This document shows positions 17,732-26,679 of a stretch of DNA of 64,000 bases, piece by piece. A program made the translations under genes and the position numbers. The first letter of the stretch is position 1, and every line of letters starts with the position of its first letter. Source of the DNA: Bacteroidota bacterium (GTDB lineage: Bacteria > Bacteroidota > Bacteroidia > Chitinophagales > Chitinophagaceae); contig JAGWRO010000040.1 of NCBI GenBank assembly GCA_028876495.1, positions 124,001 to 188,000 on the forward strand, written 5' to 3'. Below the pieces are notes generated by a model, which did not search any database, was not told the origin of the DNA, and was given only the letters and a program-made list of their open reading frames with translations.

Positions 17732-19255
17732 ATGTCAATGAAATTTAAATCATACCTGGCTAAGCCATTTGCACTATATATATATAAGCAAATAAAAAAA
17801 TCCATGCTCACTGCTGTTGCCGATCAGAACAGCATTTTTAACACCCTGATTAAAACCGGACTTAAAACGGAATTTGGAAAAGAGCATCATTTTGAAAAAA
17901 TAAAAACGCACGAAGATTATGTCAAAAATGTTCCCATTCGGGAGTATGAGGATTTTAAAGTTTATATCGAAAAATTAAAACAAGGTAAACAAAATATTTT
18001 ATGGAAAGGGTTTCCAATTTACTTCGCAAAAACAAGCGGAACCACGAGTGGTATAAAATACATTCCTATCACAAAAGATTCCATTCCAAACCATATTAAT
18101 ACTGCAAGAAATGCTTTGTTATGCTACATGGCGCAAACAGGTAAATCCCAATTTGCCAATGGTAAAATGATCTTTTTAAGTGGCTCGCCTGAACTGGAAA
18201 GAGTAGGAGGGATTCCTACAGGCCGCTTAAGTGGAATTGTAAACCACCATGTTCCGCGTTATTTAAGATCCAATCAATTGCCTTCTTTTGAAACTAATTG
18301 TATCGAAGATTGGGAAGAAAAGCTCTCCAAAATTGTGGATGAAACCTTGAAGGAAGATATGACACTGATCAGCGGTATTCCGCCTTGGATACAAATGTAT
18401 TTTGATGAACTTGAAAACAGGACCGGGAAAAAAATAAAAGACATTTTCCCGCGATTTGCAGTACTTGTGCAGGGAGGTGTTAATTTTGAACCTTACAAGG
18501 CAAAACTTTTTGAAAGTATCGGAAAGAAAATTGATACGATTGAATTGTACCCTGCCAGCGAAGGTTTTTTTGCTTTCCAGGACAGCCAGAATGATGAAGG
18601 ACTTTTGCTCAATACGGATAGTGGAATTTTTTATGAATTTGTTCCGGTAGAAGAAATTTCAAAAGAAAATCCGAAACGCCTTACATTAAAAGAGGTAGAG
18701 TTAAATAAAAATTATGTATTAATCATTAGTAGCAATGCGGGTTTGTGGGCTTATAATATTGGCGATACCGTAAAATTTGTTTCACTTAATCCTTATCGTC
18801 TTGTTGTTACCGGCAGAGTGAAGCATTTTATTTCGGCCTTTGGCGAGCATGTAATCGGAGAAGAAGTGGAAGAGGCTTTGATGAAAGCTGCTGAAGCAGA
18901 AAATATTCATGTAACTGAGTTTACTGTGGCTCCAAATATTTCTGAAAGTGATGAAAAAAGTTTTCATGAGTGGTTTATCGAATTTGAAAACATTCCCAAA
19001 AATTTAAGCCAGTTTGCAAAAAAAGTGGATGAAAACCTGAGAAAGAAAAATATTTATTATGATGATCTCATCAAAGGAAATATTTTGCAACCCTTAAAGA
19101 TACAGGTGATGCAAAAGAACGGATTTATCAACTATATGAAAAGTGTAGGCAAACTTGGCGGCCAAAATAAAGTCCCGCGTTTAAGTAACGATCGCAAACT
19201 TGCTTCAGCGTTAACTAATTGGTTAAAGAAACAGCCTGCTGAAGTAATCAAGTAA
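17732..19255 (+). CDS. GH3 auxin-responsive-like acyl-adenylating enzyme
   Basis: A 507-residue member of the GH3 family, the ANL-related adenylating enzymes first known from plants. The nucleotide-binding motif FAKTSGTTSGIKYIPIT is at about residues 97-113, and YPASEGFFAFQ and YNIGDTVKF (motifs 2 and 3) follow. The C-terminal domain carries VTGRVKHFISAFGEHV. Plant members join amino acids to jasmonate or auxin through an acyl-AMP. The bacterial substrate is not known, and Bacteroidota members are usually annotated only by family. The length is normal and all motifs are intact. Two close Met codons (residues 1 and 3) could start the protein. Confidence 0.9.
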   Translation: MSMKFKSYLAKPFALYIYKQIKKSMLTAVADQNSIFNTLIKTGLKTEFGKEHHFEKIKTHEDYVKNVPIREYEDFKVYIEKLKQGKQNILWKGFPIYFAKTSGTTSGIKYIPITKDSIPNHINTARNALLCYMAQTGKSQFANGKMIFLSGSPELERVGGIPTGRLSGIVNHHVPRYLRSNQLPSFETNCIEDWEEKLSKIVDETLKEDMTLISGIPPWIQMYFDELENRTGKKIKDIFPRFAVLVQGGVNFEPYKAKLFESIGKKIDTIELYPASEGFFAFQDSQNDEGLLLNTDSGIFYEFVPVEEISKENPKRLTLKEVELNKNYVLIISSNAGLWAYNIGDTVKFVSLNPYRLVVTGRVKHFISAFGEHVIGEEVEEALMKAAEAENIHVTEFTVAPNISESDEKSFHEWFIEFENIPKNLSQFAKKVDENLRKKNIYYDDLIKGNILQPLKIQVMQKNGFINYMKSVGKLGGQNKVPRLSNDRKLASALTNWLKKQPAEVIK

Positions 19256-19476
19256 AAATTGGCAGATGCAACGCAATCAATTTTAATAAAATAAGTTGGT
19301 TTACTGTACTGAACAAATTTTCAAAGTTAAATTTCAACCCGGTTTATCCTTTAGCTTCAAACTTCTATTGTTTTAAAAACTTAATCCGGACATCTATTTG
19401 TTTTAAGTTAGCCGAAAAATCAGACCTTTGGTTTTTAGCGTTTTTGGATGAAAGCTTGAGATCTTGATTTTTTATT

Positions 19477-19484
19477 TATTTTTG
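19477..19484 (+). promoter_or_regulatory. promoter -7 box TATTTTTG, nearly touching the start codon
   Basis: TAnnTTTG match ending 6 nt before the ATG at 19491, with TTG at 19456-19458 as a -33 candidate 18 nt upstream. Transcription would begin at or next to the ATG, giving a leaderless message. Confidence 0.6.
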
Positions 19485-19490
19485 TTTGCA

Positions 19491-20654
19491 ATGCAACTTT
19501 TACAGGTTTTAGACTCTAACACTGCAAGAGAATTTTTACAAGTTCCTCTGATAATTTATAAAGATGATTCCAATTTTATCCGTCCGCTGGATAAGGATAT
19601 TAATGATGTTTTTGATCCCAAAAAAAATAAAGCCTTTCGTTTTGGCGAATGCAGTCGCTGGGTTTTGAAAGATGAAGACGGAAAATTGATCGGGCGGATT
19701 GCTGCTTTTGTTTATAAAAAATACAAAAATAAAGGCGACGAACAAAAGACTGGTGGAATTGGTTTTTTTGAATGCATTAATAACCAGGAAGCTGCTGATA
19801 TGCTGTTTGATGTGAGTAAGCATTGGCTGCTGCAACGTGGTATGGAAGCAATGGATGGTCCTATCAATTTTGGAGAGCGGGATCGTTGGTGGGGATTGGT
19901 GGTAGAAGGGTTTAAGCCGCCCATCTACCTGATGAATTATAATCTTCCCTATTATAAAGATCTTTTTGAAAATTATGGATTTAAAAATTTTTATAACCAG
20001 GTTTGCTGGTACATGATGGTCGATACACAACTGAATGAAAAATTTAGCGAACAGGCTGAAAAGTATAATGCGCTTCCAGATTTTTCAGCCATTCATATCA
20101 GGAAGAAGGATTTAAGAAAGTTTGCCGATGATTTTTGTACGGTTTATAATAAAGCCTGGGCCGGACACGATGGTAATAAGCAAATGAGCAAAGAAGTGGC
20201 TTTTAAAATGTTCAAAGGCATGAAACCGGTGATTGACGAAAGGCTTGTCTGGTTTGTATATCATAAGGATCAGCCGGTGGCTTTCTGGATCAATCTGCCC
20301 GAGATGAACCAAATATTTAAACATTTTAACGGCAAGTTTGGGCTTATAGAAAAGCTGAGATTTTTATGGCTGAAGAGAAAAGGCTTGAATGATAAATTTA
20401 CAGGGATTGTGTTTGGCGTAATTCCTGAATACCAGGGAAGAGGAATTGATTATTACATGATAACAGAAGGCGCAAAAGTGATTCAGAATAAAACCAATTA
20501 CAAGGAACTTGAGCTGCAATGGCAGGGCGATTTCAACCCTAAAATATTAAATATTTCAAAGCATATTGGGGGAAGGCAAAGCCGGTTGTTAACAACGTAT
20601 CGTTATATTTTTGACAGATCAAAAGAATTTAAAAGGCATCCTATTTTAAATTAA
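19491..20654 (+). CDS. GNAT-like protein, large (387 aa), unknown substrate
   Basis: A 387-residue protein common in Bacteroidota and usually left as hypothetical. Two halves look related to GNAT acetyltransferases: an N-terminal part with SRWVLKDEDGKLIGRIAAFV, and a C-terminal part with the acyl-CoA-loop-like VIPEYQGRGIDYYMI (Q/RxxGxG/A form), preceded by FTGIVFGV. Between them is DGPINFGERDRWWGLVVEGF, a very conserved-looking stretch without a known role. The start at 19491 is chosen because the promoter box ends at 19484; the upstream ATG at 19464 lies before it. No signal peptide or membrane helix is seen. Confidence 0.8.
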   Translation: MQLLQVLDSNTAREFLQVPLIIYKDDSNFIRPLDKDINDVFDPKKNKAFRFGECSRWVLKDEDGKLIGRIAAFVYKKYKNKGDEQKTGGIGFFECINNQEAADMLFDVSKHWLLQRGMEAMDGPINFGERDRWWGLVVEGFKPPIYLMNYNLPYYKDLFENYGFKNFYNQVCWYMMVDTQLNEKFSEQAEKYNALPDFSAIHIRKKDLRKFADDFCTVYNKAWAGHDGNKQMSKEVAFKMFKGMKPVIDERLVWFVYHKDQPVAFWINLPEMNQIFKHFNGKFGLIEKLRFLWLKRKGLNDKFTGIVFGVIPEYQGRGIDYYMITEGAKVIQNKTNYKELELQWQGDFNPKILNISKHIGGRQSRLLTTYRYIFDRSKEFKRHPILN

Positions 20655-20782
20655 ATACGATTCATTTTATTTTTAAATGGAAGAAAAATTATATTGATTT
20701 TCTAATTTTCTTTTAGCACAGGGTTTCTTAACTTGCAGTATTCTTCAATTCCAATAATTTCATTTTTTGAAGGTTCGGTTTT

Positions 20783-22594
20783 ATGGATAAATTCATTGTT
20801 TCAGCGCGAAAATACAGACCACAAAATTTTAATACGGTTGTGGGTCAATCTCATATCACCACTACTTTAAAAAATGCGATAAAAAATAACCAACTGGCAC
20901 ATGCTTTTCTTTTTTGTGGACCCCGGGGAGTTGGTAAAACTACCTGTGCAAGAATTTTAGCCAAAACGATTAACTGTGAAAACCGTACTCCTGAAGGGGA
21001 AGCCTGTAATGTCTGCAACTCATGCGTTTCTTTTGATAACGGAAGTTCAATGAACATTCACGAACTGGATGCTGCCAGCAATAATTCTGTAGATGACATC
21101 CGCACATTGGTAGAGCAGGTTCGCTTTGCGCCACAGGCCGGAAAATATAAAGTATATATTGTGGATGAGGTGCACATGCTCAGTTCTGCGGCATTTAATG
21201 CCTTTTTAAAAACGCTCGAAGAACCGCCACCTTTTGCCATTTTTATTTTGGCCACAACAGAAAAACATAAAATAATTCCAACCATTTTATCACGTTGCCA
21301 GATATTTGATTTTAAAAGGATTACCAACGATGATACAGTTGAGCATCTGCAGGAAATTTGTGAAAAAGAACATATAAAAGCTGATAAAACTGCATTACAC
21401 ATCATTGCGCAAAAAAGCGAGGGCTGCCTTCGGGATGCGCTTAGCATTCTTGATAAAATTGTAAGTTTTACCAATGGAACAATCACCTATTCCAATACAC
21501 TTGAACATTTAAATATTCTTGACGAAGATTATTATTTCAAGCTGGTAGCTGCCATGCAAAATCAAAATGCCGGCGATGCCATTTTGTTGTTCGACGAAAT
21601 AAACCGTAAAGGTTTTGAAGGTGATCTTGTACTGAATGGTTTTTCAGAATTTCTTAGAAATTTATTGGTAAGTAAAGATCCAAAAGTGGCAGTATTGCTG
21701 GAAGTTTCAGAAGGATTTAAACAACGATACTTAGAGGCTGCTTCAAAAATAAATGACTCATGGTTGTTAAGTGCGCTTAATATTTTAAATGAATCTGAAA
21801 TTAATTATCGTCTTGCCAAAAATAAACGGTTGCATGTTGAGCTCACATTTATAAAGCTTTCTTATTTAAACCAGGCGCTTAACCTGGTAAATGAAAACGG
21901 TCAGTTGTCAAAAAAAAAACAACTTGAAAGTATAAGGCCTGTTTCATTTAAAAATATTTCACCGATTGCAGTTAATATGCAAAAGAAGGAAGAGTCAAAG
22001 CCGTCTTCAGCAAAAATAAAAAAGCAGGTTGGTGCAAGTAACAGTGAAGCAAAACTGGTTATTGAGAAGAATGTGGAACCTATAAATAGCCAAAAGCTTC
22101 AGCCGGAACCCCCGGAAGTTACAGCAAAGACACCCAAAACCAAATTTATCAAGCTTCGTTCTTTGGAAAAAATAAGAGAAAAAGTAGCAGAGGAGAACAG
22201 GAATAACCACGTGATACAATTGAATGAAGAAGAATTGTATATCGCATGGGGAAAGTACATTGACAAATTGATGGAAACGAATAAGAAACCAATCGTTTCT
22301 AATTTTAAGACTGCAAAGCTGAATATTGTAGATGAAAATTGTATTGAGATTGTTACCCAAACAACTTTGCAGCAAAAATTTATTGAAGCCGAAAGGGGAG
22401 AGTTGATCACTCATCTTCAATCGCACTTCAATAATCGTTCACTGTTTTATAAACTGGAAGTGGAAGCAACTGAAGATAAAAATACGCTGAAGGAAGAAGT
22501 GTTATCTACCAAGCAGCAATATTTGAGGATTATCGAGCAATATCCTTTGGTGAAACAGTTGAAAGATAAACTGGGGATGCAATTGGATTATTAA
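20783..22594 (+). CDS. dnaX: DNA polymerase III subunits gamma and tau
   Basis: The clamp-loader ATPase of the replisome, 603 residues. Walker A is GPRGVGKTT (46-54), the zinc-binding cysteines are 65, 75, 78 and 81, Walker B is VDEVHML, and the arginine finger is SRC. The clamp-loader core ends near residue 375. After it comes a charged, low-complexity linker and a C-terminal domain (ELYIAWGKYIDKLME...), as in the tau form, which ties the loader to polymerase and helicase. A run of ten A at 21910-21919 lies at the core/linker junction. A shift into either other frame meets a stop within a few codons, as in other bacteria that make gamma from the same gene. Confidence 0.96.
   Translation: MDKFIVSARKYRPQNFNTVVGQSHITTTLKNAIKNNQLAHAFLFCGPRGVGKTTCARILAKTINCENRTPEGEACNVCNSCVSFDNGSSMNIHELDAASNNSVDDIRTLVEQVRFAPQAGKYKVYIVDEVHMLSSAAFNAFLKTLEEPPPFAIFILATTEKHKIIPTILSRCQIFDFKRITNDDTVEHLQEICEKEHIKADKTALHIIAQKSEGCLRDALSILDKIVSFTNGTITYSNTLEHLNILDEDYYFKLVAAMQNQNAGDAILLFDEINRKGFEGDLVLNGFSEFLRNLLVSKDPKVAVLLEVSEGFKQRYLEAASKINDSWLLSALNILNESEINYRLAKNKRLHVELTFIKLSYLNQALNLVNENGQLSKKKQLESIRPVSFKNISPIAVNMQKKEESKPSSAKIKKQVGASNSEAKLVIEKNVEPINSQKLQPEPPEVTAKTPKTKFIKLRSLEKIREKVAEENRNNHVIQLNEEELYIAWGKYIDKLMETNKKPIVSNFKTAKLNIVDENCIEIVTQTTLQQKFIEAERGELITHLQSHFNNRSLFYKLEVEATEDKNTLKEEVLSTKQQYLRIIEQYPLVKQLKDKLGMQLDY
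21910..21919 (+). promoter_or_regulatory. A10 slippery run in dnaX, candidate frameshift or transcriptional slippage site
   Basis: Codons 377-379 are AAA AAA AAA inside a run of ten A. The -1 frame reads to a TGA at 21925-21927 and the +1 frame to a TAA at 21933-21935, giving products of about 380 residues that end after the ATPase core. Confidence 0.5.
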
Positions 22595-22596
22595 AG

Positions 22597-22776
22597 GTCA
22601 GGTATCAGGTGTCAGGAATCAGGTTTTGAGGAACAGAACCTTGTCCAAATTTTTGAAAACATTTTCTAATCGATTATAAACTTTAATAGCAAAAGCAGAA
22701 ATTATAAATATTGATTATTTCTTTGTTTACTGTAGAAATCAAAGATTCCTAATATCTCATACCTAATACCTAAATC
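22597..22776. repeat. intergenic block bounded by imperfect inverted repeats
   Basis: The left end reads CAGGTATCAGGTGTCAGG and the right end, reversed, reads TAGGTATTAGGTATGAG, each part of a longer imperfect match of about 25 bp. The block fills the spacer between dnaX and the MMPL gene and contains one copy of the dispersed motif. It could be a remnant of a small non-coding mobile element or a long hairpin. Confidence 0.45.
22714..22732 (-). repeat. AGYAAACRAA-type intergenic motif, copy 5
   Basis: CAGTAAACAAAGAAATAAT on the minus strand, between dnaX and the MMPL gene; orientation opposite to both genes. Confidence 0.6.
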
Positions 22777-22777
22777 A

Positions 22778-25120
22778 ATGTGGCAGCGCCTGGCAAAGTT
22801 TGTTTTAAAAAACCGTTTAATTCTTTTACTCTTATTACTTCTTACAACGGCTGTTATGGCCTTTTTTGCAAGTAAGATTAAAATGAGTTACGAGTTTTCA
22901 AAGGCCATTCCTTTAGATAATCCTAAATACCAGGACTACCTTTCGTTTAAAGAGAAATTTGGTGATGATGGAAATGTTTTGGTGATCGGAGTGAAAACGA
23001 ACGATTTTTTTAAACTTAAAAATTTTCAGGCCTTTAGTAAATTAAACCAGGAGTTAAAAAAAGTTCCCTATGTAGAAACGGTTTTGAGTGTTGCAAACGC
23101 AGTTGATCTTTTAAAAGATACTGCCGAACAAAAATTAGATGCCATTCCTGTTTTTCCAAAAAATACGGAAACGCAGGAACAGATTGACAGCAGTTTAAAA
23201 GTTTTTTACACGCTTCCGTTTTACCGTTCTCTTTTATATAATCCTTCAACAAATGCTTACCTGGTTGTGGTGAGAATCAATAAAGAAATTCTTAATTCCA
23301 AAGGCCGCACAAAAGTGATCGATGACATTATTGGCAAAACCAATAACTATACCGCGGCTACGAATATACCTACGCACATCAGCGGCTTGCCATTAATACG
23401 AACCCAGGTTGCTGATAGAATTGCGCATGAAATGAAGTGGTTTGTTATCGGCTCTCTTATCCTTTCTGCTTTGATCTTATTGTTGATGTTCAGATCTGTC
23501 AAAACCACTCTTTTGTCTTTACTGGTCGTTATCATCAGTGTAATCTGGAGCGTAGGGATCATGTTTTTATTTGGTTATAAGATCACTTTATTAACCGCGT
23601 TAATCCCGCCTCTTATTGTCGTAATAGGGATTCCTAATTGTATTTATTTTTTAAATAAATACCATTCTACTTATAAAAAAACGGGGAATAAAGAACAATC
23701 ATTGATTGATATGGTGAGTAAAATGGGAGTAGTTACTCTTTTCTGCAACCTGACAGCCGCAATTGGTTTCGCAGTTTTTGCTCTTACTAAAAGTGCCATT
23801 TTGGTTGAGTTTGGAAAAGTGGCCGGATTGAGTATTATGCTCATTTTTGTCATCTCGTTTATTTTGCTTCCCGGAGTGTTAAGTTTTATGGAAGTTCCGG
23901 ATAAGAGGCAGTTGAAATATCTCGATGTAAGAATTTTTACCAATTTTTTATTAAAGGTTGAACATTGGGTTTTTAACCATAAGAAGATAGTGTATGCATG
24001 TACGATAGTATTAGTTGTTTTTTCTGTGGTGGGTATTTTTAAATTAAAGACTGAGGGATTTATTGTGGACGATTTGCCTAAAACTGACAAAATCTATAAG
24101 GATCTCAAATTTTTTGAATCCAATTTTCATGGGGTTATGCCATTGGAAATTGTGATCGATACTAAAAAAAGATATGGCCTTGCGGGAGCGCGGGTCTTAC
24201 CTTTTTTGGTTAAAATGGATTCGCTTTCGGCTTATATAAAAAAACAACCGGAGATGAGCCGCCCACTTTCAATTGTACAAGGAATTAAATTTGTAAAACA
24301 GGGATTTTATGAAGGTGATTCTTCCAATTATGCATTACCGAATTCATTTGATATTGCTTTTGTTGGCGATTATCTTCGGCCTCAAAAAGATACCGGCTCA
24401 CCAAACACCTTGTCTAAACTGCTCACCAGTTTTATTGATACAGCACGAGAGAGTACAAGAATTAGTATCAATATGGCGGATGTGGGTACTGAAAAACTTC
24501 CTGTTATTTTAAAAAATCTCAGAACAAAAACCGATAAGATTTTCGATTCGTCAAAATATAAAATCACTTTTACAGGGTCAACCATTACTTTTTTAGAAGG
24601 TAGCAGTTATATCATCCAAGGGTTAAAAGTAAGTTTGCTTTGGGCATTTTTGTTCATCGCTCTTTGTATGCTTTATTTATTTAAATCGTTTCGTATTTTA
24701 GTTTGCTCTTTAATTCCAAACGTAATTCCGCTGATAGTAACTGCAGGTATTATGGGTTGGGTCGGAGTAAGGTTAAAACCATCCACAGTATTGATATTTA
24801 GTGTGGCGCTTGGGATTGCGATTGACGTTACAATACGGTTCCTCGTTAATTATAAACAGGAATTGCCGTCCAACAATTTCAATATCAATAAAACGGTTTC
24901 TGAAACCATCAAACATACCGGCTTAAGTATTTTATATACTTCATTGGTGTTGATTGCTGGGTTCATAATTTTTTGTTTTAGCGGATTTGGTGGCACACAA
25001 TCTCTTGGGTGGCTCACTTCAGTTACCTTATTTTCAGCTATGCTTACCAATCTTATTTTGTTGCCGGTTTTGCTATTGGATATTTCTCCGAAAAGGAAGA
25101 ATGGAGGATTGAAATCATAG
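22778..25120 (+). CDS. RND/MMPL-family transporter
   Basis: A 780-residue inner-membrane protein with the two-fold RND layout. One helix lies at about 13-31, a periplasmic loop of 190 residues, then five or six helices (about 222-375), one at about 405-425, a second periplasmic loop, and five helices near the end. The helix-4 segments differ from drug pumps and match MMPL/patched-like exporters (LIPPLIVVIGIPNCIYFLNKY and VALGIAIDVTIRFLVNY; the second keeps the Asp thought to relay protons). The cargo is likely a lipid or hydrophobic molecule, by family. No adaptor or outer-membrane partner is nearby. The stop TAG is the first part of a dispersed-motif copy. Confidence 0.9.
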   Translation: MWQRLAKFVLKNRLILLLLLLLTTAVMAFFASKIKMSYEFSKAIPLDNPKYQDYLSFKEKFGDDGNVLVIGVKTNDFFKLKNFQAFSKLNQELKKVPYVETVLSVANAVDLLKDTAEQKLDAIPVFPKNTETQEQIDSSLKVFYTLPFYRSLLYNPSTNAYLVVVRINKEILNSKGRTKVIDDIIGKTNNYTAATNIPTHISGLPLIRTQVADRIAHEMKWFVIGSLILSALILLLMFRSVKTTLLSLLVVIISVIWSVGIMFLFGYKITLLTALIPPLIVVIGIPNCIYFLNKYHSTYKKTGNKEQSLIDMVSKMGVVTLFCNLTAAIGFAVFALTKSAILVEFGKVAGLSIMLIFVISFILLPGVLSFMEVPDKRQLKYLDVRIFTNFLLKVEHWVFNHKKIVYACTIVLVVFSVVGIFKLKTEGFIVDDLPKTDKIYKDLKFFESNFHGVMPLEIVIDTKKRYGLAGARVLPFLVKMDSLSAYIKKQPEMSRPLSIVQGIKFVKQGFYEGDSSNYALPNSFDIAFVGDYLRPQKDTGSPNTLSKLLTSFIDTARESTRISINMADVGTEKLPVILKNLRTKTDKIFDSSKYKITFTGSTITFLEGSSYIIQGLKVSLLWAFLFIALCMLYLFKSFRILVCSLIPNVIPLIVTAGIMGWVGVRLKPSTVLIFSVALGIAIDVTIRFLVNYKQELPSNNFNINKTVSETIKHTGLSILYTSLVLIAGFIIFCFSGFGGTQSLGWLTSVTLFSAMLTNLILLPVLLLDISPKRKNGGLKS

Positions 25121-25129
25121 TAAACGAAC
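25116..25129 (+). repeat. AGYAAACRAA-type intergenic motif, copy 6
   Basis: CATAGTAAACGAAC, overlapping the TAG stop of the MMPL gene (25118-25120); truncated after 14 nt. Confidence 0.5.
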
Positions 25130-25274
25130 TTTTTTAAAATATTTTTGTTGTAGAATAAATTCCTCAAACTACAACGTGCCTTTATAAATTATCTTAAAAT
25201 TCAATCATTTTCAGATAGTTAAATTAAGGCATAAGAATTTCATAGTAATTATTATATCATAAAACATAATTAGT

Positions 25275-26051
25275 ATGAGGCCAATTTGGACAGGCGCAAT
25301 AGTTTTTGGATTAGTGAATATCCCCGTAAAAATTTATAGCGCAACAGAATCAAGCAACCTTGACCTGGATATGCTTGATAAGAAAGATCATGCACATATC
25401 AAATATCAACGCGTTAACGAAAACACCGGTAAAGAAGTTCCCTGGAGTAATATAGTTAAAGGCTATAAAGTTGACAATGAGTACGTGGTTTTGGAAGACA
25501 AAGATTTTGAGGCGGCAAGTGCGGAAAAAACAAAGACCATTGAAATAAGTGATTTTGTAAAAGAAGAAGAGATTAGCAGCCTGTACTATGAAACTCCCTA
25601 CTATCTTGAGCCGGATAAATCCGGCACTCGACCTTATAAATTATTGCTTGAGGCTTTGCAAAAAACTAAAAAAGTGGGAGTGGCTACTTTCGTAATGAGA
25701 AATAAAGAAGCGCTCGCGATTTTGCGACCTGACAAAAATGTTATTGTGTTGAATAAGATCAGGTTTGAACAGGAAATCCGCGATCCGAATCAATTAACCC
25801 TGCCAAACAGTACAGAAGTTAAACCTGCAGAATTAAAAATGGCAGTGACGTTGATAGATCAACTTACCGGTAAATTTAATATCTCAAAATACAAAGACAG
25901 TTACACTGGTGAATTATTGAAACTGATTCACGCCAAAGCAAAAGGTAAAAAGATTAAGGTACCTCAAATGAAAGTGGTTCATAGCAAAGCAAAGGATTTG
26001 ATGGATCAGTTGAAAGCCAGCCTGGAAGTAAAACAAAAAAAAGCATCATAA
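25275..26051 (+). CDS. ku: Ku protein for non-homologous end joining
   Basis: Bacterial Ku forms a homodimeric ring on broken DNA ends and recruits LigD. The 258 residues match the family, opening with the diagnostic [21 protein letters not shown]. The bridge region [17 protein letters not shown] and the C-terminal basic tail (VKQKKAS) are present; the tail is thought to help DNA threading and LigD contact. It is the first gene of a tight operon: its TAA stop shares one base with the ATG of the next gene. The 154-bp upstream spacer is very AT-rich and shows no clear TAnnTTTG box. Confidence 0.97.
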   Translation: MRPIWTGAIVFGLVNIPVKIYSATESSNLDLDMLDKKDHAHIKYQRVNENTGKEVPWSNIVKGYKVDNEYVVLEDKDFEAASAEKTKTIEISDFVKEEEISSLYYETPYYLEPDKSGTRPYKLLLEALQKTKKVGVATFVMRNKEALAILRPDKNVIVLNKIRFEQEIRDPNQLTLPNSTEVKPAELKMAVTLIDQLTGKFNISKYKDSYTGELLKLIHAKAKGKKIKVPQMKVVHSKAKDLMDQLKASLEVKQKKAS

Positions 26052-26662
26052 TGGGATTGACACTTTATAATAAGAAAAGAAATTTTGAAGAAACTACTGA
26101 GCCAACTGGCAAGGTAAAAAAATCTGTTTCGAAATTGGTTTTTGTTGTACAACGTCACAAAGCTTCGCAACTGCACTACGATTTTAGATTGGAACTTGAT
26201 GGTGTTTTAAAAAGTTGGGCGGTCCCCAAAGGCCCATCCATGAACCCAAAAGACAAACGACTGGCAATGATGGTTGAGGATCATCCTTATGATTATAAAG
26301 ATTTTGAAGGAACAATCCCGGAAGGAAATTATGGTGCCGGTATTATCGAAATTTGGGATAAAGGCACTTATTCTGATGTCGAAAATTCTCCACGTGATGA
26401 GGCCGAAAAAAAACTTAGAGTGGGTTTAAAATCCGGCGATTTTAAAATCCGGTTGTTCGGAAAAAAATTGCAGGGTGAATTTGTTTTGGTGAAATTAAAA
26501 GGCAAAGATGATAATAGTTGGTTGCTGATAAAACACCGCGATGAATATGCCGTAGATGAAGAGTATAACAGTGAAGAACAAACGAAAGAAGATTCGCCGA
26601 TAAACAAATGGCTTTCTGAAAATAAGAAACCTTCTAAAAAAAAGAACAGCCAAAATCAGTAA
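26051..26662 (+). CDS. stand-alone LigD 3'-phosphoesterase domain protein
   Basis: A 203-residue protein made of the LigD phosphoesterase (PE) domain alone. Family motifs are FVVQRHKASQLHYDFRLELDGVLKSWAVPKGPS, here with the His, Asp and Arg residues known to form the active site, then VEDHPYDYKDFEGTIPEGNYGAG and the C-terminal WLLIKHRDEYA. The domain removes 3'-terminal ribonucleotides and 3'-phosphates to give a ligatable 3'-OH. In Pseudomonas and Mycobacterium it is fused to LigD; here it is a separate gene between ku and ligD, overlapping the ku stop by one base. The tail of about 30 residues is Lys/Ser-rich and probably flexible. Confidence 0.95.
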   Translation: MGLTLYNKKRNFEETTEPTGKVKKSVSKLVFVVQRHKASQLHYDFRLELDGVLKSWAVPKGPSMNPKDKRLAMMVEDHPYDYKDFEGTIPEGNYGAGIIEIWDKGTYSDVENSPRDEAEKKLRVGLKSGDFKIRLFGKKLQGEFVLVKLKGKDDNSWLLIKHRDEYAVDEEYNSEEQTKEDSPINKWLSENKKPSKKKNSQNQ

Positions 26663-26679
26663 ATAATTCTACCAGCGCT

